This document shows positions 1 through 7,278 of a stretch of 8,868 nucleotides of DNA, one piece after another. The position numbers and the translations under genes were made by a program. Position 1 is the first letter of the stretch. Every line of letters starts with the position of its first letter. The stretch is from assembly GCA_015492915.1 (NCBI GenBank), contig WGED01000145.1:1-8868 (forward strand), read 5' to 3'. The notes below the pieces were generated by a model that was not told the DNA's origin, did not search any database, and was given only the letters and a program-made list of their open reading frames with translations. Source of the stretch: Cyclobacteriaceae bacterium. Its GTDB lineage: Bacteria; Bacteroidota; Bacteroidia; Cytophagales; Cyclobacteriaceae.

Positions 1-67
1 GTTTTGGCGGAGGTGCAATTCATAAATCAATATTTTTTAATTCGCGCATCCGTGGCAGTATTCTCAG

Positions 68-1015
68 TCATGAGTTTTCGGTCATTTTTTCGTGAATATA
101 CTTCAGTATTTTCTCATGGTCATCAGGATGGAACCACATGAATTCAGGGTCTTTTTTAAACCATGTCATCTGCCGCTTGGCATAGCGCCGGCTGTTTCGC
201 TTCAATAAGCGGATGGCTTCCTCTTTCTCGAACTTTCCATCGAGATAGTCGAAAATTTCCTTGTATCCGACCGTTTTCAATGCATTCAGGTGCCTTTTGT
301 CATAAAACTTTTCCGCCTCTTCAAACAAGCCTGCCTCGATCATGCGGTCCATCCGCTCGTTGATGCGCGCGAAGAGCTTTTCCCGCTCCCGTTCCAGACC
401 TATCTTGATGATGTTGAAAGACCGTTGCACTTTCCGGTCGCTTCTGAATGAGGAATACGGCATTCCCGTGGCGCGGCACACCTCCAGGGCCCTGATGACA
501 CGCTGTGTATTTTTTATATCCACTTTTTCATAATAGACAGGATCTTTGGTTCTCAGTTCTTCCACAAGCGATTGCAGGCCATGCTGCTCCAACTCCCTGT
601 ACAGTTCGTCGCGAAAACTTTTATCGACCGCGGGGATATCGTTCATCCCTTCGCACACCGCCCGGATGTACAGCCCGGAGCCCCCTGTCATGATGCAACG
701 GTTAATATTAGTAAAAATCTCATGGAGCAGGTCGAGCACAGCCAGCTCAAATTTTCCCGCGCTGAATTCCTTTTCAAGAGGAAGAAAATCAACAAAATGA
801 TGCCTGACGCCCTCCATCTCCTTTTCGTCAGGCTTTGCTGTGCCGATTGATAAATCTCTGTAAAATTGCCTCGAATCTGCCGAGATTATCTCGCACTTTA
901 GCGCCTTTGCCAGTTTTATTGACAACGCCGTCTTACCCGAAGCGGTCGGGCCGGCTATGACGATAAGATGATTTTTAAGGCTCAATTTGTTTGTCGGATT
1001 CAATATTTTTTTCAA
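68..1015 (-). CDS. miaA: tRNA dimethylallyltransferase (MiaA)
   Basis: MiaA transfers the dimethylallyl group from DMAPP to N6 of A37 in tRNAs that read codons starting with U, the first step towards ms2i6A; it is cytosolic. Seen: a P-loop GPTASGKT at residues 22-29; the DSRQFY segment with D47 at the position of the family's catalytic aspartate; GTAKP at 58-62; a GGSGLY substrate-site motif; the NTQRVIRALEV segment; and a C-terminal RRYAKRQMTWF motif typical of MiaA. The length of 315 aa is normal for the family. The start is a TTG: no in-frame ATG or GTG lies between the upstream stop region and the P-loop, and TTG codons at 1015 and 1003 are both possible. No Shine-Dalgarno is visible. It is divergent from the kinase gene and separated from it by 94 bases. 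Function is near certain; the exact start is not. Confidence 0.96.
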   Translation of the reverse strand: MKKILNPTNKLSLKNHLIVIAGPTASGKTALSIKLAKALKCEIISADSRQFYRDLSIGTAKPDEKEMEGVRHHFVDFLPLEKEFSAGKFELAVLDLLHEIFTNINRCIMTGGSGLYIRAVCEGMNDIPAVDKSFRDELYRELEQHGLQSLVEELRTKDPVYYEKVDIKNTQRVIRALEVCRATGMPYSSFRSDRKVQRSFNIIKIGLEREREKLFARINERMDRMIEAGLFEEAEKFYDKRHLNALKTVGYKEIFDYLDGKFEKEEAIRLLKRNSRRYAKRQMTWFKKDPEFMWFHPDDHEKILKYIHEKMTENS

Positions 1016-1061
1016 AAATAAGCAACAATGTAAGGTGTTACGAGTTCGAAATAGAAAAAAG

Positions 1062-1069
1062 CAAAGATT
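1062..1069 (-). promoter_or_regulatory. possible -7-like promoter element for miaA
   Basis: Read on the minus strand this is AATCTTTG, one mismatch from the Bacteroidota -7 consensus TAnnTTTG. It lies about 46 bases upstream of the TTG start of miaA. I do not see a clear -33 element, so this is only a candidate in a short AT-rich divergent region where such matches can arise by chance. Confidence 0.2.
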
Positions 1070-1076
1070 ATGTTTA
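1069..1076 (+). promoter_or_regulatory. possible -7-like promoter element for the kinase operon
   Basis: TATGTTTA matches the Bacteroidota -7 consensus TAnnTTTG except at the last base and ends about 33 bases before the kinase start codon. A -33 TTTG-type box at the expected distance is not clear. The element abuts the minus-strand candidate for miaA and overlaps the left edge of the inverted repeat at 1076-1095, so a regulator bound there could cover both promoters. This is a weak call from consensus matching alone. Confidence 0.25.
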
Positions 1077-1095
1077 ACTTTATGGGGTTAAAGTT
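1076..1095. repeat. 7-bp perfect inverted repeat before the kinase gene
   Basis: AACTTTA at 1076-1082 and its exact reverse complement TAAAGTT at 1089-1095 flank a 6-base spacer (TGGGGT). A second, overlapping inverted repeat, TTTAAC (1073-1078) and GTTAAA (1087-1092), shares the same bases. The structure ends 14 bases before the kinase ATG. It could be an operator dyad or a 5' leader hairpin. It has no U-run, so it does not look like a terminator. The AT-rich arms mean a chance origin cannot be excluded. Confidence 0.4.
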
Positions 1096-1109
1096 CTGAA
1101 ACTGAGTGA

Positions 1110-4100
1110 ATGTCAAAGGATAGCACAAATACAGCAATGGTCGAACGCCCGGAAATGGACGAGGTAAAAAAGCCTGAGCATTTCAATGGCAAAATGGCAA
1201 GGTGTATACTGAAGCTGGAGGGTAAAGTGATTGTTGGCGTTCAGGAAATGGATGATGATTTGTTTCATTGCGAAATGAAACAAGTGGTCGGGCATCCTCT
1301 TGAAGACCTGTTTCCGGAATATCAACCCGACGGGAGTTTGTCGAAAAAGGTGCTGCGGGATATCTTTAACACAATAGATGCAGGAAATCCGGTAAATATT
1401 TCCCTGCAAATAAAGACACCCGCCAATGAACTGGTATTTGCCGAGGTGAATATTTTTACCTTTGAAAAAGATCATTACTTCCTTACGCTCACACCAAAGA
1501 AACTCAATATCCCTGGTCTGGATCATACGATTTTGAGTCGTGAGCCGGAGATTATCCATAAATTATTGGCCACAGAGGCATTGATGTTTAAATGCTACGA
1601 TCCAGACGGTACCGTTTATTATCTCAACAGCGCGTATCTCGAATTCACCGGTGCGTCATTCAATGATCAGCTTGGCGAAGGCTGGCTGCAGACGATCCAT
1701 ATTTCCGACAGGGACAAAGTGAGAAAGGTGGTTGCTCAGGCACTTGAAAATCATGAGAAATACAATCTGAATTATCGCATTGAGAAGGCCGACAATGACT
1801 ATGCCCTTGTATTTGAATCGGGAATGCCTGTTTTTGACCGGAACGGTGAGTTTAACGGTATTGCTTCGGCGATTATAGATATTTCCGATCTGATCGAAAG
1901 GGAAGCGGCCCGGGGACATGTGCCTATTGGCGAGATGTCCGAGTCTGCACCGGTAATGTTCAAAATGTCGGATAATAAGAATGACTTCTACTATTTCAGT
2001 AACCAGTGGCTTAAATTTACAGGGAAAACTCTGCGGGAGCAGCGACAGGGCGGATGGTATGATGTGATCTATAAAGAAGATGTCAATCTTGTCAGGTCTT
2101 CCATTGAAGCGGCATTCAGCAAAAGGAAGAAATACGGGGTTGTTTACCGGATATTTAATAATGACAATGAGATCAGGTGGGTTCATGAGGCAGGCATTCC
2201 ACTCTATGAGTCTGAAGGTGAATTTTCCGGTTATATCTCCGCCACGATCGACATTACCGACAAAAAAATCGAGGAAGACGAAAGAAATCTGCAACAGGCC
2301 TTGCAGGAGTCGGAGCGAAAGCTGCACAATTCCCTTGAAAAATCACACCTTATAGCCTTTTCACTGAACAGGGAGGGTAAGATCACCTTCTGCAATCAGG
2401 CTTTGTGCGATGCACTGGATCAATCGAAAGATGAGATCATAGGGAAGATATTTTATAAAAATCTGTTCCCTGAGGATGAGCAGGAGATTGCCAGGGATTT
2501 TCTGAAGGCGATCATTCAAAATAACGGATACGTTTCAAGTTTTGAAGGTCGTTTGGTGAACCACAAAGGCAATACAATCATATTAAACCTGAGTTCGGTA
2601 GTGCTCTACAATGCCAAAGGGCAGATCACAGGTGTGACACTTGTTGGAGAAAACGTAACTGAGAAGCGAAAGATAACCGAAGAACTACAACAAACCAACG
2701 AACAGCTAAAGGAGCTTTTTGACAATGCCAATGACCTGATACAGATCTTCGCCCTCGACGGGCAGATGCTGTTTGTGAACAAAATCTGGAAGGAAAAGCT
2801 GGGTTATGACGACGAAGAGATCAACTCACTCAACATCAGAGATATCATTCATCCGGATTATATCAGCAAAACCACCATTGCCCTTGATTTGATTCTGGAA
2901 GGTAAAAATGTTGATAAATTCGATACGGTGTTTGTTGCCAAAAACGGCAGGAAGATATACTTGTCGGGCGGGGTTAATTGCTCATTCAAAAACGGAAAAC
3001 CCATTGAATTTAAGGGCATTTTCCATGATATTACCGACAGGATAAGGGCTGAAAAGTCGCAGGCGCTCTATTATAAAATCGCCAATATGACCATCCACAG
3101 CTCTGACCTGGAGTCGCTCTTTGCGAATATCCACTATGAGCTGAGCAATATTATTGAGGCCAAAAACTTCTATGTGGCACTGATTGATCGGGAAAATAAA
3201 AAACTCACATTTCCGTACTTCATTGATGAGTTTTCGCCAAATACCAACAAAAAGCTTGAGAGAAAACTAACTAACGGGCTTACGGAATACGCCATGGGTT
3301 CCAACAAACCGCTGTTTCTCTACGAAAAAGACATTATAAACCTGGAGTATCATGGCAAGATAAAGCACTATGGGAAAATACCGAAAATCTGGCTTGGCGT
3401 TCCGCTGAGGATTGCCGACAGGATTATCGGTATCATCACCCTCCAGTGCTATGATAAAAAGACAACCTACAATTACAGGGACCTTGAGTTACTCGACTTT
3501 ATTTCGGGGCAGATAGCCCTGGCTATTGAGAGAAAGCAAAAAGAGCATAAAATTTTCGAACAATCAGCACGTCTCAAGGCAATCTTTGAGAGCAGCAGCC
3601 ACCTTATCTGGTCTGTGGACAAGAATTTTGAATTTACTTCCTTCAATCAAAACTATTTCAATACCAACAGAGATTATTACAACCTTGACTCGATCGATAA
3701 AAAGGTCAGAGGCAAGCGACCAAAACTGCTGAGTCATGACGCGGCATTCTGGCGGGAAAAATATGAAGAAGTATTCAAAGGTAATTTCCTGCATTTCGAA
3801 GCCCGACTGATCAATAAGACTAACAAAACGGCGATTTGGAAGGAAATATTCCTCAATCCTATTTATCAGGAGGACGGCAGCATCCAGGAAGTTTTCGGTA
3901 TTGCGCACGATATCACCGAGAAGAAATTTTCGGACATGGCCCTGGCGGAAAGTGAGGAGAAGTTCAGAAATATTTTTGAGTCATTCCAGGATATTTATTT
4001 CCGTTGTGATCAGAAAGGTACCATCACCATGGTGAGCCCTTCCATTAAGGAACTGCTCGGTTATGATGAAGACTTTGTGATTGGCAATAACATCATCAAT

Positions 4101-5870
4101 TTCTACCCTTATAAAGAAAAGGCCAGGAAGCTTGTGCGGCGTCTGCTCCGCGAGCGCAGCTTACGCAACGTCGAGGCTTCTGTGCAGACGAAAAGCGGAA
4201 AAGAATTGCAGATATTGTTGAACATTCGTCTGATGTACAAAGATGGTGAATTTGCCTATATCGAAGGTGTGGCAAGGGATATTACCAAGCTTAAGGAAGC
4301 CAACCTTGAGCTTCAAAAAGCCAAAGAAGTCGCCGAGCGCTCACTGAAGGTGAAGGAAAACTTCCTGGCGAACATGAGCCATGAGATAAGGACACCGATG
4401 AACGGGATCATCGGTACTATCGATCTGCTCTGTAATTCTATCCTTGATGAAGAGCAAACACAATACGTGCAGACGATCAAAAAGTCTTCCGAGACGCTCC
4501 TCACCATTCTCAACGATATCCTCGACCTGTCCAAGATTGAAGCCGGAAAGTTTGAGTTGAAAAAGATTCCTGTCAGACTCAATAACACAATGGAGAAGCT
4601 GTATGCACTCTTCTCGCAGCAAGCTACAGCCAAGAGCATCAATCTGTATTATCATATGGATAAGAACCTGCCCGAGAAAGTACTGATCGATGAAACACGG
4701 CTCTTGCAGGTGCTCTCCAATCTCACTTCGAATGCCATCAAATTTACCGATGGAGGTGGATCTATCAATATCAGCCTGAAGACTGTTGTGAAAAAAGGAA
4801 GGACAAATCTCATTAAAGTGGTTGTGAGTGACAGTGGGATCGGTATTTCACAGGAAAATGTGAAAAAGCTTTTCAACAGTTTCAGCCAGGTAGAGGACAC
4901 CTCGACCAAAACGTTCGGTGGCACAGGCCTTGGACTTTCCATTTCCAAAGAATTGTGCAAACTTATGGGAGGCGACATTGGCGTTTATTCCGCTCTCGGA
5001 CTGGGGAGTTCTTTCTGGTTTACGTTTGAAGCGGAAGAAACCGATGAGGATATCATCGATGAAGATGAATTGTTGAAAAAAGACGTCCGCATCAACAACT
5101 TCTTTAATGACAAAGTGCCCGATATTTTGCTTGTTGATGACAACATGGTAAACAGGCAGGTGGCCGGGGAGATACTCAAAAAGTCAGGTTGTAACGTTGA
5201 TCTCGCAGTCAATGGTCATGATGCCATCAACAAAGCCAGGCAGAAACATTATGACATTATTTTTATGGATATTCAGATGCCCGATATGGACGGCGTCACA
5301 GCAACGAAAAAGATAAAAGCATTGGGCATTAAAAACCTGGCGCCCATCGTGGCAATGACGGCTTATTCAATGAAAGAAGACAAAGAGCGGTTTATCAAGT
5401 CAGGCCTTGACGATTATATCTCCAAGCCGATCAAAGCCAATGAACTGCTCAATAAGATCAGATCATTATTACATATAGAGCGTGGAGATAAAGAAATTGA
5501 GATCACGGTAGTTGATCAGGAGGATATGATCATCAATAAGGAGATCGTGGAGCAGTTGAAAAAATATGGCGGTGATGAGATGGTGCTGAATGTATTTGCG
5601 GATTTTGAGAAGGAGAGTGGTGAACAGATCGAAAGCTGTATTCTTTCTCTGAAGGATGGTAACTACAAAAATATTTTAATTAATTTGCATACACTGAAAG
5701 GGAATGCCGGTACCCTTGGTATTGAAAAAGTTTCCCGCCGCACGATTGATATTGAAGCCAAGCTGAAAAAGCAAAAAAGGATTTATGAGGGGCTGGAAGA
5801 TGAGTTGGAAAAGTTGAGGGAGAGTTTTGAAGAGTTTAAAAAGTTTTATCCAAAGTTTTTAAATAAATAA
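1110..5870 (+). CDS. multi-PAS/GAF hybrid histidine kinase with REC and Hpt domains
   Basis: A 1586-residue sensor kinase, probably cytosolic since I see no signal peptide or membrane segment. Approximate domain order: degenerate PAS-like region (24-135), PAS (146-262), PAS (277-387), coiled linker, PAS (405-521), PAS (533-648), GAF (651-814), PAS (822-939), PAS (950-1065), short coiled coil, HisKA with phospho-acceptor H1091 in NMSHEIRTPMNG, HATPase_c with N-box N1204/N1208, G1 DSGIGI from D1241 and G2 GGTGLGLS from G1270, receiver with acidic pair D1343/D1344, phospho-acceptor D1387, T1417 and K1439, then Hpt with H1527 in LHTLKGNAGTLG. All catalytic positions are intact, so autophosphorylation and a His-Asp-His relay are expected (family knowledge). 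The signal is unknown; no LOV cysteine motif or obvious haem signature was recognised. The ATG at 1110 is the first in frame; M10 and M16 are alternatives. The next gene starts two bases after the stop. Confidence 0.95.
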   Translation: MSKDSTNTAMVERPEMDEVKKPEHFNGKMARCILKLEGKVIVGVQEMDDDLFHCEMKQVVGHPLEDLFPEYQPDGSLSKKVLRDIFNTIDAGNPVNISLQIKTPANELVFAEVNIFTFEKDHYFLTLTPKKLNIPGLDHTILSREPEIIHKLLATEALMFKCYDPDGTVYYLNSAYLEFTGASFNDQLGEGWLQTIHISDRDKVRKVVAQALENHEKYNLNYRIEKADNDYALVFESGMPVFDRNGEFNGIASAIIDISDLIEREAARGHVPIGEMSESAPVMFKMSDNKNDFYYFSNQWLKFTGKTLREQRQGGWYDVIYKEDVNLVRSSIEAAFSKRKKYGVVYRIFNNDNEIRWVHEAGIPLYESEGEFSGYISATIDITDKKIEEDERNLQQALQESERKLHNSLEKSHLIAFSLNREGKITFCNQALCDALDQSKDEIIGKIFYKNLFPEDEQEIARDFLKAIIQNNGYVSSFEGRLVNHKGNTIILNLSSVVLYNAKGQITGVTLVGENVTEKRKITEELQQTNEQLKELFDNANDLIQIFALDGQMLFVNKIWKEKLGYDDEEINSLNIRDIIHPDYISKTTIALDLILEGKNVDKFDTVFVAKNGRKIYLSGGVNCSFKNGKPIEFKGIFHDITDRIRAEKSQALYYKIANMTIHSSDLESLFANIHYELSNIIEAKNFYVALIDRENKKLTFPYFIDEFSPNTNKKLERKLTNGLTEYAMGSNKPLFLYEKDIINLEYHGKIKHYGKIPKIWLGVPLRIADRIIGIITLQCYDKKTTYNYRDLELLDFISGQIALAIERKQKEHKIFEQSARLKAIFESSSHLIWSVDKNFEFTSFNQNYFNTNRDYYNLDSIDKKVRGKRPKLLSHDAAFWREKYEEVFKGNFLHFEARLINKTNKTAIWKEIFLNPIYQEDGSIQEVFGIAHDITEKKFSDMALAESEEKFRNIFESFQDIYFRCDQKGTITMVSPSIKELLGYDEDFVIGNNIINFYPYKEKARKLVRRLLRERSLRNVEASVQTKSGKELQILLNIRLMYKDGEFAYIEGVARDITKLKEANLELQKAKEVAERSLKVKENFLANMSHEIRTPMNGIIGTIDLLCNSILDEEQTQYVQTIKKSSETLLTILNDILDLSKIEAGKFELKKIPVRLNNTMEKLYALFSQQATAKSINLYYHMDKNLPEKVLIDETRLLQVLSNLTSNAIKFTDGGGSINISLKTVVKKGRTNLIKVVVSDSGIGISQENVKKLFNSFSQVEDTSTKTFGGTGLGLSISKELCKLMGGDIGVYSALGLGSSFWFTFEAEETDEDIIDEDELLKKDVRINNFFNDKVPDILLVDDNMVNRQVAGEILKKSGCNVDLAVNGHDAINKARQKHYDIIFMDIQMPDMDGVTATKKIKALGIKNLAPIVAMTAYSMKEDKERFIKSGLDDYISKPIKANELLNKIRSLLHIERGDKEIEITVVDQEDMIINKEIVEQLKKYGGDEMVLNVFADFEKESGEQIESCILSLKDGNYKNILINLHTLKGNAGTLGIEKVSRRTIDIEAKLKKQKRIYEGLEDELEKLRESFEEFKKFYPKFLNK

Positions 5871-5872
5871 TC

Positions 5873-6247
5873 ATGGATGCAAAAAAAGTATTAATTGCCG
5901 AAGACAGTTCTGTAATACAAAATCTGACCTCACGAATATTAAAAATGCAGAACTACCAGATTTTTTCTGCCAAAAACGGGCTTGAAGTGCTCGATATGCT
6001 CGAAAAGGATGATTATGATATTATCCTCATGGATATAAATATGCCTAAAATGGACGGGATAGAATGTGCCAGAAGGATCAGAGAAATGGGCGATGAAAAA
6101 AAAGCTAAAATTCCCATAGTGGCCATCACCGGAAATGCCATGAATTATTCGCTGGAGGAGTTTAAGCAAGCCGGCATCGACGATTATCTCCAGAAGCCAC
6201 TCAATTTTGACAAACTGGTAGAGACTGTCAAGAATCTCACGAACTAA
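5873..6247 (+). CDS. stand-alone CheY-like response regulator receiver
   Basis: A single receiver domain of 124 residues with no output domain. Seen: acidic pair E10/D11, phospho-acceptor D54 in ILMDINMPKMDG, T86 in AITGNA and K108 in LQKPL, the full set needed for phosphorylation. It begins two bases after the kinase stop, in an AT-rich leader without a Shine-Dalgarno, so co-translation with the kinase is likely. Its sequence resembles the kinase's own receiver (MDIxMPxMDG, then DDYxxKP). By inference it receives phosphate from the kinase's Hpt H1527 as the last step of the relay. The output would be a protein contact, as for CheY, Spo0F or DivK, and the partner is not in this window. The receiver call is secure; its partner and role are inferred. 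Confidence 0.94.
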   Translation: MDAKKVLIAEDSSVIQNLTSRILKMQNYQIFSAKNGLEVLDMLEKDDYDIILMDINMPKMDGIECARRIREMGDEKKAKIPIVAITGNAMNYSLEEFKQAGIDDYLQKPLNFDKLVETVKNLTN

Positions 6248-6514
6248 ATGGAGGTAAAATATTCCAGGCATTTTCTTAATAAGCTTGAAGATATTTTTTC
6301 AGAATCCGATTACATTCTGAGGTACGAAAAGGGCAACTTCAAATCCGGCTATTGCGTTATTCGGGACACCAAAGTGGTAATCGTCAATAAGTTTTATAAC
6401 CTGGAAGGCAAGATCAATAGTTTGATTGAGATCCTCCGGTCAGTTGATTTGCAAACTGAAAAATTCAGTCCCAAAAATCTTGCATTGTACAACGATCTCA
6501 GAGGCGAAAATTGA
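6248..6514 (+). CDS. small conserved-looking protein of unknown function (88 aa)
   Basis: I do not assign a function. The ATG directly abuts the stop codon of the receiver gene, and the last four bases overlap the TTG start of the hydrolase gene (TTGA), so the frame is held tightly between two real genes. The protein is soluble, without membrane segments, signal peptide or cysteine pairs; its one cysteine is in a GYCVI segment. It is rich in charged residues: a helical N-terminus (FLNKLEDIFSESDY), a probable beta-hairpin (NFKSGYCVIRDTKVVIVNKF), then an amphipathic helix (KINSLIEILRSV). The size and compact alpha/beta pattern fit a single small domain. From memory, similar small proteins occur in Bacteroidota beside MBL-fold hydrolases, but I could not check this. 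That it is a coding gene is well supported by the packing; its role is open. Confidence 0.82.
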   Translation: MEVKYSRHFLNKLEDIFSESDYILRYEKGNFKSGYCVIRDTKVVIVNKFYNLEGKINSLIEILRSVDLQTEKFSPKNLALYNDLRGEN

Positions 6515-7275
6515 ACTTGAAAGTTACATTTCTTGGCACGGGCACCTCGCTCGGTATCCCTGTGATCGGTTGTAATTGCACCGTCTGCCGGTCCGGGAAT
6601 CCAAAAGATAAGCGTCTCAGGACTTCGGCATTTATCGAAACGGAAAATCATAAAATTATCATAGACACGGGGCCTGACTTCAGATATCAAATGCTCAGGG
6701 CAGGCATCACAAGGCTCGATGCGGTTCTCATCACTCATCCGCACAGAGATCACCTTGCAGGGCTCGATGATGTGCGAACCTTTAATTACCTGCAGAAAAA
6801 GCCCATGCCTGTGTATGGGAATGATCTGTCGATCGAAGAGATCAAATGCCAGTACCACTATGTTTTTGACAATGATTATCCCGGCGTGCCCCAACTGGAG
6901 ATCCATCAGATTAATAAAAAGCCATTTAATATTGACGGTCTGGAGATTGTTCCGATCGAAGTAATGCATTATACCATGAGGGTGCTGGGGTTCCGTTTTG
7001 GTGATTTCACCTATATCACCGATGCCAACTATATATCCGGTGAGGAGATGAATAAGATATCAGGATCGAAAGTGCTGGTACTGAATGCCCTGCAGAAAGG
7101 CGCACATGCTTCACATTTTACTTTGGTACAGGCACTTGAAGTCATTGAAAAAGTGAATCCTGAAAAAGCATACCTTACTCATATCAGCCACAGGCTGGGA
7201 TTGTACGGAGAGGTTTCGAAGGAACTGCCTGAAAATGTAGAGCTTGCCTGGGACGGGCTTACCCTAAGCCTTTAA
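6511..7275 (+). CDS. PhnP-like MBL-fold metallo-hydrolase
   Basis: A 254-residue metallo-beta-lactamase-fold hydrolase of the PhnP-like group. Seen: the GTGTSLGIP start motif; C21, C23 and C26 in GCNCTVC, matching the structural zinc cysteines of E. coli PhnP; the metal motif HPHRDH (H76, H78, D80, H81); H153 in VMHYTM; D171 in YITDAN; and THISH near the end (H224, H227), supplying the last active-site histidine and the fourth structural zinc ligand. The set is complete, so a dinuclear phosphodiesterase is expected. PhnP cleaves 5-phosphoribosyl 1,2-cyclic phosphate in the C-P lyase pathway, but no other phn gene is here, so the substrate is uncertain. The start is a TTG overlapping the previous stop as TTGA, which suggests translational coupling; TTG at 6517 is an alternative. 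The next in-frame ATG (M61) would delete conserved motifs. Confidence 0.93.
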   Translation: MNLKVTFLGTGTSLGIPVIGCNCTVCRSGNPKDKRLRTSAFIETENHKIIIDTGPDFRYQMLRAGITRLDAVLITHPHRDHLAGLDDVRTFNYLQKKPMPVYGNDLSIEEIKCQYHYVFDNDYPGVPQLEIHQINKKPFNIDGLEIVPIEVMHYTMRVLGFRFGDFTYITDANYISGEEMNKISGSKVLVLNALQKGAHASHFTLVQALEVIEKVNPEKAYLTHISHRLGLYGEVSKELPENVELAWDGLTLSL

Positions 7276-7278
7276 CTG

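Noticed and set aside
28..43. AT-rich stretch after miaA considered as a terminator
   Set aside because: Only a 4-bp AT stem can be drawn on the minus strand and no GC-rich stem precedes a T-run, so an intrinsic terminator is not supported.
1..95. Possible end of a plus-strand gene (open frame from base 3 to a TGA at 93-95), a 14-codon minus-strand frame overlapping the miaA stop, and a minus-strand ATG at 23-21 running off the edge
   Set aside because: Each is too short to judge, with no recognisable motif or Shine-Dalgarno. The plus-strand frame would also overlap the end of miaA by 28 bases.
163..850. Several plus-strand open frames of 62-92 codons inside miaA
   Set aside because: They are antisense or off-frame shadows of a confidently identified miaA; their translations show no family features and they overlap one another.
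1656..2327. A 223-codon minus-strand open frame within the kinase gene
   Set aside because: It lies opposite strongly conserved PAS-coding sequence; its translation has no recognisable motif and is explained by the codon use of the sense gene.
6250..6254. GGAGG that looks like a Shine-Dalgarno
   Set aside because: It lies inside the start of the 88-residue gene (codons 1-3), and no start codon follows at a suitable distance, so it is probably coincidental.
6394..6969. A 191-codon minus-strand open frame opposite the unknown gene and the hydrolase
   Set aside because: The sense strand encodes the complete PhnP-like metal motifs, and the antisense frame crosses two sense genes without any gene-like feature.
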